A DNA stretch of 64,000 nt. Source: JBNRMW01 sp050309795. GTDB lineage: Bacteria; Bacillota_I; Bacilli_A; Erysipelotrichales; Erysipelotrichaceae. The stretch lies in the NCBI GenBank assembly GCA_050309795.1, contig JBNRMW010000036.1, forward strand, positions 62,001 to 126,000. Direction: 5' to 3'. Positions 34,890 to 43,495 of this stretch are shown in pieces (within the stretch, counting starts at the first letter, position 1; the number at the start of each line of letters is the position of its first letter). The notes below the pieces were generated by a model, which was given only the letters and a program-made list of their open reading frames with translations, did no database searches and was not told the origin of the DNA. Made by a program: the position numbers and the translations under genes.

Positions 34890-36122
34890 TTATCGCCCTT
34901 TACTCTTGCTGTTTTCATAACGAGCAATAATGTTTTGTGAAATACCTGCTGTAATAAAAATCGCTAACAGTGACGATCCCCCTTGAGAAAGCATTAAAAG
35001 GGGAATACCCGTTAAAGGAATTAGTACGGTCACCCCACCAACGTTAATGACGAAATGGAAAAATAAATACGCCGCGTGGCCAATCAGAAATAATCGACCG
35101 CGCTCGTCCTTTACTTTCATACTATAGTTTAATAAAACAAAAATCATCAGTGCATATAAAATCAAGATACCGACAAAAGCCACAAAGCCCAATTCTTCAA
35201 CAATAATGGCCAAAATATAATCGGTTTCCGCTTCCGGCAAGACATATTTATTAATACTCTTGCCCAAGCCTACACCAAATAAACCCCCATGGGAAAACGA
35301 CAACAAACCTTTCACTTGTTGAAAACCCGTACTATAGGAATTTGCTGAATCAAACAAATTATATAACGAAGAAATCCTTGAAATCTGATATCCGCTCATC
35401 CCTAAACCCTCTAACACCTTCACGCCTTGTGGTGACATAAAAAAGCCAACAACAGCCAATCCAAAAATCAACAACAACAAACTAACTCGCTGAACATTTT
35501 TTAGGAAAGGATGGACCGCCATAAAGAAAATCACCATGGCTATTAAGAAAATCACCATTGCCGAGCCTAAATCTTTTTGAACCGCTAAGACAATAATGAA
35601 ATAAATCAAGGAAACGACAAAAGGTAACCAAAACACTTCAACGATCCGCTTGGTCGGCTGGAAGAAACCCATTTTCTTTAAAGCACCTTTTTCAGTCATC
35701 CATGGCAATACCGGGAGAACACCCAATCCTTCCGCCATTAACAAGATGACCACTATTTTTGCAAATTCAGAGGGCTGAACGGTCATAAATCCTAAGGGAA
35801 TCCAGTTGTAAGCTCCATTACGGGGCGGAAAAAACCGTGGGACAAACAAAAGAACCAACATCCCCAGGATAATTAACCATCGCAGTTTACCAAACAGTTT
35901 AAAGGAAAATAAATGGGCTAAACGCACCATGAAAAAATAAGAAATAACAAAAAACAGGAAACCTTTTCCCGCGGTATTCATTAAATGAGAGACTTGAGTA
36001 TTGGTATTCATAGACGCTGAGGTGTAAAAAGCAATGCCACTAAGACTCAAGCCAACCATTGAAAATAAAAGGAGCTTACTATACCCTTTCGGTAAAGTAA
36101 GAGCGAAAAATTTCTTAATCAT
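34890..36122 (-). CDS. ftsW: Septal peptidoglycan polymerase FtsW (SEDS family)
   Basis: Polytopic glycosyltransferase that polymerises lipid II at the division septum with a class B PBP. Ten or so membrane helices; SEDS motifs GAYNWIPLG, QPSEFAKI, QKDLGSAMV, PEAETDYILAIIVEELGF (FtsW rather than RodA form) and TGIPLLMLSQGGSS. 410 aa. No Shine-Dalgarno is visible; an extended -10 TGCTAAAAT ends 6 nt before the ATG, suggesting a leaderless transcript. Confidence 0.9.
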   Translation of the reverse strand: MIKKFFALTLPKGYSKLLLFSMVGLSLSGIAFYTSASMNTNTQVSHLMNTAGKGFLFFVISYFFMVRLAHLFSFKLFGKLRWLIILGMLVLLFVPRFFPPRNGAYNWIPLGFMTVQPSEFAKIVVILLMAEGLGVLPVLPWMTEKGALKKMGFFQPTKRIVEVFWLPFVVSLIYFIIVLAVQKDLGSAMVIFLIAMVIFFMAVHPFLKNVQRVSLLLLIFGLAVVGFFMSPQGVKVLEGLGMSGYQISRISSLYNLFDSANSYSTGFQQVKGLLSFSHGGLFGVGLGKSINKYVLPEAETDYILAIIVEELGFVAFVGILILYALMIFVLLNYSMKVKDERGRLFLIGHAAYLFFHFVINVGGVTVLIPLTGIPLLMLSQGGSSLLAIFITAGISQNIIARYENSKSKGR

Positions 36123-36128
36123 ATGCTT

Positions 36129-36137
36129 ATTTTAGCA
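36129..36137 (-). promoter_or_regulatory. Extended -10 box of ftsW
   Basis: TGC-TAAAAT at 36137-36129, leaving only 6 nt to the ATG of ftsW. -35 region weak. Confidence 0.45.
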
Positions 36138-36292
36138 TAGCCTGCCTTCAAACCGTAAGAAGAAAGCGTTATCAACGACGAAATTAAAAAAAAAAGAAAA
36201 ATAATTCTCAAAAAGTCACACTAAAAAGCGATAAAGGTAGCAAAACAAACTGAAAACATGTATCATATAGAATGATAGATTAAAGAGGATAT

Positions 36293-36862
36293 ATGAAAAT
36301 TAATATGGATACGATCATCACGGACGAAAATCCTTTGTTGCGAGAAAAAGCAAAAAAAGTCTCTTTACCTTTGAGTATTGAAGATGAAAAACTCATCGCC
36401 GACATGATTCAATACGTTCGTGATTCAAGAAATGAAGAATTAGCAGAGAAGTACAATTATCAAGCCTCTGTCGGCTTGGCAGCGCCACAATTAGGCATTC
36501 TTAAACGAATCTTCGTGGTTTCTGTAGACGACTATGACGACGACGGAAACCCTATAAATACCACTGAATACGCCTTTGTAAATCCGGTACTGAAATCCTA
36601 TTCACAACAGTTAGGAGCTTTGGAAGGCGGCGAAGGTTGTTTATCGGTTCGTAACCCTCATCCGGGTTATGTGAATCGACCTTATCGCATTAAAATTAAT
36701 GGTTATGATGCCTTAACAAAACAAGACGTCTCGATACGTGTTCAAGGTTATTTAGCAACCGTGATTCAACACGAACTTGACCATCTAAATGGAATCTTGT
36801 TCTACGATCGCATAAACAAAGAAGACCCTTGGCTTAAAGACGAAAATATTATCTATTTTTAG
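36293..36862 (+). CDS. def: Peptide deformylase
   Basis: Removes the formyl group from new proteins. Motif 1 GLAAPQ at 61-66, motif 2 EGCLS at 114-118, motif 3 QHELDH at 159-164, giving the metal-binding Cys and two His. The long loop (VDDYDDDGNPIN) and 189 aa mark the Gram-positive type 2 enzyme. Start ATG 36293 has GAGG close by; ATG 36305 is an alternative. It lies away from priA/rsmB, its usual place beside fmt. Confidence 0.95.
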   Translation: MKINMDTIITDENPLLREKAKKVSLPLSIEDEKLIADMIQYVRDSRNEELAEKYNYQASVGLAAPQLGILKRIFVVSVDDYDDDGNPINTTEYAFVNPVLKSYSQQLGALEGGEGCLSVRNPHPGYVNRPYRIKINGYDALTKQDVSIRVQGYLATVIQHELDHLNGILFYDRINKEDPWLKDENIIYF

Positions 36863-36873
36863 AAAGGAGCGCC

Positions 36874-38613
36874 ATGAGCACTCAAACACCAAAAAATCAA
36901 TTCAATCAAAGCACACCAGTCAGTGTTTTGCCTAACGATACCTTAGTCTACGCCTTAGGAGGTATGAACGAAGTCGGGAAAAATATGTATTGCATCGAAC
37001 ACGACGATGAAATCATTATTATCGATGCCGGCGTGATGTTCCCTGGCGAAAATCTTTTAGGAGTCGATTATGTCATTCCTGATTTTAATTACTTAATTCG
37101 TCATCAAGGAAAAATTAAAGCCTTAATTATCACCCACGGTCACGAAGATCATATCGGGGGAATTCCCTTCTTATTACGGGTCGTCAAACCACCGCATATT
37201 TATGCACCAGAGTTTGCGAAAGCCCTCATTGATCGAAAACTTGGCGAACATCGAATGTCACAACACAAGGTCGAACTTATTGATGGCGATTCGCGAATTC
37301 AAACCAAACATTTTACCGTTGGTTTTTTTGAAGTCATTCACTCCATTCCAGATGCCTTTGGACTAATTGTCACCACACCCAATGGCCGCATCGCGACCAC
37401 TGGGGACTTTAAGTTTGACTTAACACCCGTGGGTAACAACTCCGACTATCAGAAGATTGCCTTCTTAGGAGCTTCTGGGGTTGACCTGCTATTATCCGAT
37501 TCAACCAACTCTGAAGTTCGTGGATTTTCGATTTCTGAACTGGACGTCGCGAACCAACTCAAAGAAGTTTTTGACAATACTCAGACGCGTATTATTGTCG
37601 CAACTTTCGCTTCAAACGTCTTTCGCGTGTCCCAAATTATCGACGCCGCCATTGGTGCGGGACGAAGAGTCGCTGTTTTTGGCCGTTCGATGGAACGTGT
37701 CGTTGAGATTGGTCGTGCTTTCGGTCATATTAAGGCTCGAGACAAAGATTTCTTAAGTCCAAAAGAATTAAATTCAACCCCTGCCGAAAAAATCTGTATT
37801 CTCTGTACTGGTTCTCAAGGGGAAGCACTCGCAGCTTTAAGCCGGATAGCCAACGGCACCCACCGTCAAATCAAGATTCACCCCGGCGATACTGTTATTT
37901 TCTCTTCGAATCCTATTCCTGGGAATGCCCAATCCGTTTCTGGCGTCGTTAATAAATTGACCCGTTTAGGAGCTAATGTTTTAACCAACTCCATTTTGAA
38001 CGAACTTCATACGACCGGACATGCTTCTAAAGAAGAACAAAAACTAATGCTTCAACTAATTCGCCCTAAATATTTCTTACCGATGCATGGCGAATATAAA
38101 ATGCTAATTGAACACGGGAAAACGGCTGTTGAAGTTGGTATTCCTAAAGATAATGTCTTCATCTGTGCCAACGGCGATCCATTAATTCTTCGCGATCATG
38201 AAGTGCTGCGTGCTAATCAACGGATTCAAGCAGACGATATTTATGTCGATGGTAAAGATGCTAGTGGTTTGTCGACGGCAGTCATCAAGGATCGGAAAAT
38301 CCTTTCCGATAATGGTTTGGTTTCGGTTATTGTGACGATTGATTCTAGATACAATAAAATACTTGTCAAACCAAATATCGTTTCCAGAGGATTTGTTTAT
38401 TTAAAAGACTCTGTTGAACTTATGAAAGATGCTGAAAATCTCGTCTATGACGCGCTTAAAAAACAAATGAAAAATAAGACAACCTTTGGGGAAATCAAGC
38501 GAACCATTAGAGATACTCTAGAACCGTTTTTATTCCAAAAAACACAGCGTAGTCCAATTGTTATTCCCGTCATTATGAACATGCGTGAAGCGATGGCTCC
38601 ACGAAAAGACTAA
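36874..38613 (+). CDS. rnjA: Ribonuclease J
   Basis: Metallo-beta-lactamase-fold RNase (5' exonuclease and endonuclease) for RNA processing and decay. HGHEDH at 88-93 is the zinc site, followed by the beta-CASP domain and the C-terminal domain. GSQGEALAAL, GNAQSVSGVVNKL and HTTGHASKEEQ are characteristic. 579 aa, slightly longer at the N terminus than Bacillus RnjA by a Gln/Pro-rich 20 residues. AGAAAGGAG before the ATG, 11 nt after def. Only one rnj paralogue is in the window, so J1 versus J2 is not certain. Confidence 0.94.
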   Translation: MSTQTPKNQFNQSTPVSVLPNDTLVYALGGMNEVGKNMYCIEHDDEIIIIDAGVMFPGENLLGVDYVIPDFNYLIRHQGKIKALIITHGHEDHIGGIPFLLRVVKPPHIYAPEFAKALIDRKLGEHRMSQHKVELIDGDSRIQTKHFTVGFFEVIHSIPDAFGLIVTTPNGRIATTGDFKFDLTPVGNNSDYQKIAFLGASGVDLLLSDSTNSEVRGFSISELDVANQLKEVFDNTQTRIIVATFASNVFRVSQIIDAAIGAGRRVAVFGRSMERVVEIGRAFGHIKARDKDFLSPKELNSTPAEKICILCTGSQGEALAALSRIANGTHRQIKIHPGDTVIFSSNPIPGNAQSVSGVVNKLTRLGANVLTNSILNELHTTGHASKEEQKLMLQLIRPKYFLPMHGEYKMLIEHGKTAVEVGIPKDNVFICANGDPLILRDHEVLRANQRIQADDIYVDGKDASGLSTAVIKDRKILSDNGLVSVIVTIDSRYNKILVKPNIVSRGFVYLKDSVELMKDAENLVYDALKKQMKNKTTFGEIKRTIRDTLEPFLFQKTQRSPIVIPVIMNMREAMAPRKD

Positions 38614-38618
38614 GTTTT

Positions 38619-39467
38619 ATGTCAAAAGTTACAAAAACAATTCTTGGTCTATTGTTTTTACTACTCATCGGGATAGGAGGCCTCTATATTGAAGCTACCT
38701 TCTTTGCTCCCAATCGCTTGACCCTGCGTGAAGAATCCATAGTCGATCCACGAATACCCGAGAGCTCCTCAATTTTTAGAGTCGCCTATATTTCTGATTT
38801 TCATTATAATCAATTTATGGACCAAGCCAAACTTGATAAAGTGATTCAACTTATTAATCAACAAGCGGTGGATGTCGTCCTTTTTGGTGGAGATTTAATT
38901 TCTGATTTAAATTCCCACCCGCTCTCTAGTGAGCAGCAATCTCAACTTCTACAGGGTTTGGATCAATTATCGGCACCTTTAGGTAAGTTTGCGATTTTAG
39001 GCGATGGAGATTTAGAAAGTGAATACTCCAAAACCTTGAGTTCAAGTCTTCTCACAAAAGCAGATTTTGAAATCTTGGACAATCAAATCATCCAACTCGT
39101 TAATCATGAGCAACAACCCATCCTGCGTTTGATTGGGATTAATCAACAAGGGGATGCTGAGCTCAAAGTACAGACTCAAGAACTTGACGATACCTTATAC
39201 ACCCTATTAATTAGTCATAAAGCTAGCCAATTAAGTTTAGTGGAAGCCTCATCCATCGATCTCTTGCTTTCTGGTCATACCCATGGTGGACAAATCAATC
39301 TTCCGCTGTTACGGGATACCTATCTGGGGTTAGAAATCCATACCAAACCTACACAAATGGTCAAAACGACCCGGATAGACATTAGTAATGGTGTTTCTCA
39401 GCGAATAGAGAACCGGCGCTTATTCTCAAATCCACAGGTATCTATTTATTCCTTTAAAAACAAATAA
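38619..39467 (+). CDS. YkuE-like membrane-anchored metallophosphoesterase with altered active site
   Basis: One N-terminal membrane segment (8-26) and a calcineurin-like phosphoesterase domain outside the membrane. Seen: D60-x-H62 (ISDFHYNQF), D92 (GGDLIS), H200 (ISHKAS) and H220-x-H222 (GHTHGGQIN). The conserved GNHD/E motif, which supplies a metal-binding Asn and the catalytic His, reads GDGD (128-131). So the His is missing and activity may be weak, altered or lost. It starts 5 nt after rnjA and shares its message. Confidence 0.85.
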   Translation: MSKVTKTILGLLFLLLIGIGGLYIEATFFAPNRLTLREESIVDPRIPESSSIFRVAYISDFHYNQFMDQAKLDKVIQLINQQAVDVVLFGGDLISDLNSHPLSSEQQSQLLQGLDQLSAPLGKFAILGDGDLESEYSKTLSSSLLTKADFEILDNQIIQLVNHEQQPILRLIGINQQGDAELKVQTQELDDTLYTLLISHKASQLSLVEASSIDLLLSGHTHGGQINLPLLRDTYLGLEIHTKPTQMVKTTRIDISNGVSQRIENRRLFSNPQVSIYSFKNK

Positions 39468-39520
39468 AATGACTAATAGACTTTAGCTCGCTTCAATCGA
39501 AACGAAGATTATTTTCATCT

Positions 39521-39560
39521 AAAAAGCCATTAATGACACTCGATCATTAATGGCTTTTTT
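39521..39560. terminator. Bidirectional terminator, phosphoesterase and leuS
   Basis: Sixteen-bp perfect stem AAAAAGCCATTAATGA/TCATTAATGGCTTTTT with a 7-nt loop and T runs in both directions. Confidence 0.93.
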
Positions 39561-39617
39561 ATTTCGCTTACTTCCTTCCATTTAATAAGGCAAAATATTG
39601 AATGCGTTTTATAGTGC

Positions 39618-42011
39618 TTATATCACGATGTTTACAATTTTATTTGGAACAACGATTACTCGACGAATAGGTTTCTCGCCAATGGTATCCTGCACGTTTT
39701 TAACACCGAATGCCATCTTTTCTAAGGTTTCTTGGTCGCTGTTATTTGGTGCTTGGAAACGACCACGCAATTTACCGTTCACTTGAACGATGATTTCAAC
39801 CGTATCTTCGACAAGCATTGCTTCATCGTAACTTGGCCAAGGCTCATACGTTAGGGAAGTCGTGTGACCAAAGCGTTGCCAGAGTTCTTCTCCCATATGT
39901 GGCGCAAAACAAGCGAACATCTTAATAAACCCAAGCGCATACTCACGGTACACTTCCTCTGCCTTATAGGCGTCGTTAATAAAAATCATCATTTGAGAAA
40001 TTGCTGTATTGAAGTGCAGATTTTCGATGTCTGCTCCAACTTTCTTAACCGTATAGTGATAGACTTTGTCTAAGGAGCCATTATTGGTCTCGACGAAATT
40101 TGTGTCGTTTTCAACAAAGAAACGCCAGACACGATCTAACCAGCGCTTCGTACCATCAAGCCCTTGCTCCGACCAAGGCTTAGCAGCTTCTAGTGGACCC
40201 ATGAACATTTCATAAACCCGGAGACTGTCCGCACCATGGGAGGCAACGATGTCATCGGGATTGACCACATTGCCGCGTGATTTGCTCATCTTCTCGTTGT
40301 TATCGCCAAGAATCATGCCTTGATGGAATAGTTTAATAAACGGTTCCTTGGTTGAAACCACCCCAATATCATACAAAAACTTATGCCAGAAACGAGCGTA
40401 TAGAAGATGTAATACCGCATGCTCTGCCCCTCCAACATAGAGGTCGACCGGTAACCAATGGTCTAAGAGCTCTTTACGAGCAATTTTTTGGTCATTATGG
40501 GGATCGATGAAGCGTAAGTAGTACCAACAAGAACCAGCCCACTGCGGCATCGTATTTGTTTCTCGTTGACCTTTAACCCCTTCGATTTCAAGATTCAACC
40601 AATCTAGATTGTTACCTAATGGGGAGTTCCCTCGGCCACTTGGTTTGTAGTTGGTGACTTCGGGCAATTCCAACGGAAGATCTTCCAGACCGATGGTCCG
40701 CATAGTTCCATCTTCCAAATGGATGATTGGGATCGGTTCACCCCAATAGCGTTGACGAGAAAACAACCAATCGCGAAGTTTATATGTCGTTTTTTCTTCA
40801 CCAAAACCTTTTTCCTTCAACCACTGATTCATTGATTTAATCGCCGTTTCTTTATCCATCCCGTCGATGAAACCGGAGTTAATGTGCAAGCCATCACCCA
40901 CAAAAGCTTCGACGGCTAAGTCGCCACCATCTAAAACAGGGATAATGTCTAAATCAAACATCTTAGCAAATTCATAGTCCCGTTGGTCGTGAGCTGGTAC
41001 AGCCATAATCGCTCCCGTTCCATAGGTGGAAAGCACATAATCAGCAATCCAAATGGGAATTTCTTTACCATTAACAGGGTTGATGGCGTAAGCCCCAGTA
41101 AAAACACCCGTCTTCTCTTTGGCAAGTTCTGTTCGTTCTAAATCCGATTTTCGGGAAGCCTTTTCAATGTATTCTTCAATTGCTGGTTTCTGTTGAGGCG
41201 TGGCAATATCTAAGACAAAAGGATGTTCTGGAGCAAGCACACAATACGTCGCTCCAAATAAGGTATCGCTACGCGTTGTAAAAACGGAAAACTCTTTATC
41301 GTGATTAGCGATTTTAAAAATAACTTCAGCTCCAACCGATTTTCCAATCCAGTTTCTTTGCATTTCTTTGGTTGATTCTGGCCAGTCAACGAGTTCCAAG
41401 TCTTCCAACAAACGTTCCGCATAGGCGGTTATCTTTAGGACCCATTGGCGCATCGGAACACGAATCACTGGGTGCCCGCCACGTTCTGATTTGCCATCAA
41501 TCACTTCTTCATTACTTAACACAGTCCCTAAAGCTTCACACCAGTTCACTGGCATTTCCGCCACATAGGCTAAGTCGTGTTCATATAATTGTGTAAAAAT
41601 CCACTGGGTCCATTTATAGTATTCGGGATCCGTGGTCGATATTTCGCGACTCCAGTCGTAAGAAAGACCCAAGGACTTAATTTGACGGCGAAAGTTATCA
41701 ATATTCTGTTTTGTAAAACTTGCTGGATGGTTTCCTGTTTCTAAAGCAAATTGCTCGGCAGGTAAGCCAAAAGCATCCCAGCCCATGGGGTGGAGCACAT
41801 TAAAGCCTTGCATTCGCTTATAACGAGAAATAATATCGGTTGCGGTATAGCCTTCTGGATGGCCAACATGTAATCCTTCTCCCGAAGGATACGGAAACAT
41901 ATCCAAAATATAGGCTTTAGGTTTCGAAAAATCTTCAATATCGGTCTTAAACATTTGGTGTTCATCCCAATGTTTCTGCCATTTCTTTTCAACTACTTTA
42001 TGGTTATACAT
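39618..42011 (-). CDS. leuS: Leucyl-tRNA synthetase
   Basis: Charges tRNA-Leu. HIGH box HVGHPEGYT, KMSKS box KMSKSRGN, and the CP1 editing domain with FTTRSDTLFGATY (threonine-rich editing site) and a late Asp (AHDQRDYEFA). 797 aa, bacterial type. RBS ATTGGAGG. A T-box leader precedes it, so expression rises when tRNA-Leu is uncharged. Confidence 0.98.
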   Translation of the reverse strand: MYNHKVVEKKWQKHWDEHQMFKTDIEDFSKPKAYILDMFPYPSGEGLHVGHPEGYTATDIISRYKRMQGFNVLHPMGWDAFGLPAEQFALETGNHPASFTKQNIDNFRRQIKSLGLSYDWSREISTTDPEYYKWTQWIFTQLYEHDLAYVAEMPVNWCEALGTVLSNEEVIDGKSERGGHPVIRVPMRQWVLKITAYAERLLEDLELVDWPESTKEMQRNWIGKSVGAEVIFKIANHDKEFSVFTTRSDTLFGATYCVLAPEHPFVLDIATPQQKPAIEEYIEKASRKSDLERTELAKEKTGVFTGAYAINPVNGKEIPIWIADYVLSTYGTGAIMAVPAHDQRDYEFAKMFDLDIIPVLDGGDLAVEAFVGDGLHINSGFIDGMDKETAIKSMNQWLKEKGFGEEKTTYKLRDWLFSRQRYWGEPIPIIHLEDGTMRTIGLEDLPLELPEVTNYKPSGRGNSPLGNNLDWLNLEIEGVKGQRETNTMPQWAGSCWYYLRFIDPHNDQKIARKELLDHWLPVDLYVGGAEHAVLHLLYARFWHKFLYDIGVVSTKEPFIKLFHQGMILGDNNEKMSKSRGNVVNPDDIVASHGADSLRVYEMFMGPLEAAKPWSEQGLDGTKRWLDRVWRFFVENDTNFVETNNGSLDKVYHYTVKKVGADIENLHFNTAISQMMIFINDAYKAEEVYREYALGFIKMFACFAPHMGEELWQRFGHTTSLTYEPWPSYDEAMLVEDTVEIIVQVNGKLRGRFQAPNNSDQETLEKMAFGVKNVQDTIGEKPIRRVIVVPNKIVNIVI

Positions 42012-42210
42012 ATTTCCTCCAATAAAAAAGGTACCCTAAGGACGCGCTCGCGTGGTACCACCTTTGTTTTTCACTCATTCTTCTTAACGCGAAGGGACGG
42101 ACGATCGTCTAGCTCCCAGCTGAGTTCCCTAGTATTTTGATTATCTTTCACCAACCGATAACTCTCTAATGGTCCATTTCCTAGGTACTATGTCTGTTCA
42201 TTGCTATATG
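42012..42210 (-). promoter_or_regulatory. T-box leader of leuS
   Basis: Transcribed leader with the conserved T-box (AGGTGGTACCACG, 42063-42051), Stem I features (AGAGAG, GGTTGGTGAAAG), and a specifier loop GGGAACTCAGC whose CTC codon (42124-42122) is leucine. The terminator form ends in GGGTACC-TTTTTT about 15 nt before the leuS ribosome site. Uncharged tRNA-Leu(GAG) would favour antitermination. Confidence 0.95.
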
Positions 42211-42215
42211 GGCTT

Positions 42216-42244
42216 ATTTTAGTCGAATTACGTACTGAAGTCAA
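42216..42244 (-). promoter_or_regulatory. Promoter of the leuS T-box transcript
   Basis: TTGACT at 42244-42239 and TAAAAT at 42221-42216, spacer 17, right after the pyrR stop. Confidence 0.8.
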
Positions 42245-42258
42245 CTAATACCTTCCTT

Positions 42259-42774
42259 CTACGGTAGTCGATCCAGCATCACTTCATCAACGCCATCCAC
42301 TTCTTGTAGACGGACAAAAATGCGTTCACGACGTGAACTTGGAATATTCTTTCCAACATAGTCCGCTCGAATTGGAAGTTCGCGATGCCCACGATCAACT
42401 AAGACCGCACATTGTATAGAAGCAGGTCGGCCAGAATCAATAACCGCATCCATGGCTGCCCGAATCGTTCGACCACTATAAAGGACATCGTCGACAAGTA
42501 CTACTTGTTTACCGTTAATATCGATAGGCAATTGTGTTCGCTCTAAATCGTGTTGGATATCATCACGCCAAGGAGCTATATCTAAATTAATGACCTCAAT
42601 TTCTTTGTTTTCCAATTGTTTTATAAATTGTGCCATCCGCTTCGCTAAATAAATGCCTCTTGTTTTAATGCCGACCAAGACGACTTGTTCTACCCCTTCG
42701 TTATGTTCAATAATCTCATGAGTTAATCGCTTTAAGGAGCGATTAATAGAGGTTTGATCTAATATTTGTTTCAT
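42259..42774 (-). CDS. pyrR: PyrR bifunctional protein: pyr attenuation regulator / uracil phosphoribosyltransferase
   Basis: Binds pyr-operon leader RNA in the presence of UMP and also makes UMP from uracil and PRPP. PRPP loop VVLVDDVLYSGRTIRAA is at about 91-107; 171 aa from ATG 42774 (AAGGAG). It is a stand-alone gene here: no pyr operon or PyrR-binding leader is near, so its RNA targets must be elsewhere. Followed by the leuS promoter. Confidence 0.94.
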   Translation of the reverse strand: MKQILDQTSINRSLKRLTHEIIEHNEGVEQVVLVGIKTRGIYLAKRMAQFIKQLENKEIEVINLDIAPWRDDIQHDLERTQLPIDINGKQVVLVDDVLYSGRTIRAAMDAVIDSGRPASIQCAVLVDRGHRELPIRADYVGKNIPSSRRERIFVRLQEVDGVDEVMLDRLP

Positions 42775-42785
42775 CTTTTTACTCC

Positions 42786-42814
42786 TTGTCATTCCTGTTT
42801 TTTTATGGTATACT
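42786..42814 (+). promoter_or_regulatory. Promoter of tRNA-Glu-tRNA-Trp
   Basis: TTGTCA at 42786-42791 and TATACT at 42809-42814, spacer 17, about 22 nt before tRNA-Glu. It is divergent from pyrR. Confidence 0.75.
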
Positions 42815-42835
42815 TCTATGGCATATCCATCCTTT

Positions 42836-42911
42836 GGCCCGTTGGAGAAACGGTTAACTCACATGCCTTTCACGCATGCATTCACGGGTTCGAATCCCGT
42901 ACGGGTCACCA
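42836..42911 (+). tRNA. tRNA-Glu (anticodon TTC)
   Basis: 76 nt with encoded CCA. Acceptor GGCCCGT pairs with ACGGGTC; anticodon stem CATGC/GCATG with loop CTTTCAC; T loop TTCGAAT. Reads GAA/GAG. Confidence 0.97.
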
Positions 42912-42913
42912 AT

Positions 42914-42987
42914 AGGGGTATAGTTCAACGGTAGAGCAACGGTCTCCAAAACCGTAAATCCGGGTTCGAATCCTGGTACCCCTGCCA
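42914..42987 (+). tRNA. tRNA-Trp (anticodon CCA)
   Basis: 74 nt with encoded CCA. Acceptor AGGGGTA/TACCCCT; anticodon stem ACGGT/ACCGT with loop CTCCAAA. The anticodon reads TGG only, agreeing with TGA as a stop. It starts 2 nt after tRNA-Glu. Confidence 0.97.
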
Positions 42988-42995
42988 ACTACTTT

Positions 42996-43034
42996 GTCCG
43001 CGTGTGATTAGATCACGACTTGTGGACTTTTTTT
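42996..43034 (+). terminator. Terminator of the tRNA pair
   Basis: Interrupted stem, outer GTCC/GGAC and inner TGTGAT/ATCACG, followed by seven T. Confidence 0.75.
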
Positions 43035-43221
43035 ATAAATAACGCTGACTTTGAAACATCAGCCCGTTACTTTCTCTTTTAATATACTAAATTTTCACAA
43101 TTAAATAAACCACGGAACTGAATTAAGCAACTTCCTACACCATCCAATTAAATAAGAGGACAGATAAGAACTATTTTCTTTCTAGCTGATTTCTATCCTA
43201 TCCACCATCAATGGAATACGG

Positions 43222-43227
43222 TATAAT
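43222..43227 (+). promoter_or_regulatory. -10 box before the 43253 gene
   Basis: TATAAT 25 nt before the ATG; no good -35. The rest of 43035-43221 shows nothing recognisable. Confidence 0.45.
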
Positions 43228-43252
43228 AAGGATTATTTAAGGAGGTCTGAAA

Positions 43253-43495
43253 ATGGATCCACAAGATTTACACGAACTCGCAATTTCTTATTGTGAAACA
43301 ATCTTTAAACGTAAAAGTCCAACCCCAAAACAATATATCAACACTTATTTAAAAGCCATTCGTTCCTTTGAAAACCAATTAGCTAAAACCATTGAATCCG
43401 ACATCGGAGGTATGGAAGTGATTGAAGAAATTAAACACAATATCACCGCTCTAGACAACGAAAAGGAAGATGATGAGGATCTTATTTTATTTTAA
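43253..43495 (+). CDS. Hypothetical small acidic protein
   Basis: Unrecognised 80-aa protein, mostly helical in appearance, with an acidic C-terminal end (NEKEDDEDLILF). AAGGAGG precedes the ATG at 7 nt, so it is likely translated. Its last 23 nt overlap dacA, in another frame, which suggests coupling. No cysteine, membrane segment or known motif. Confidence 0.7.
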   Translation: MDPQDLHELAISYCETIFKRKSPTPKQYINTYLKAIRSFENQLAKTIESDIGGMEVIEEIKHNITALDNEKEDDEDLILF

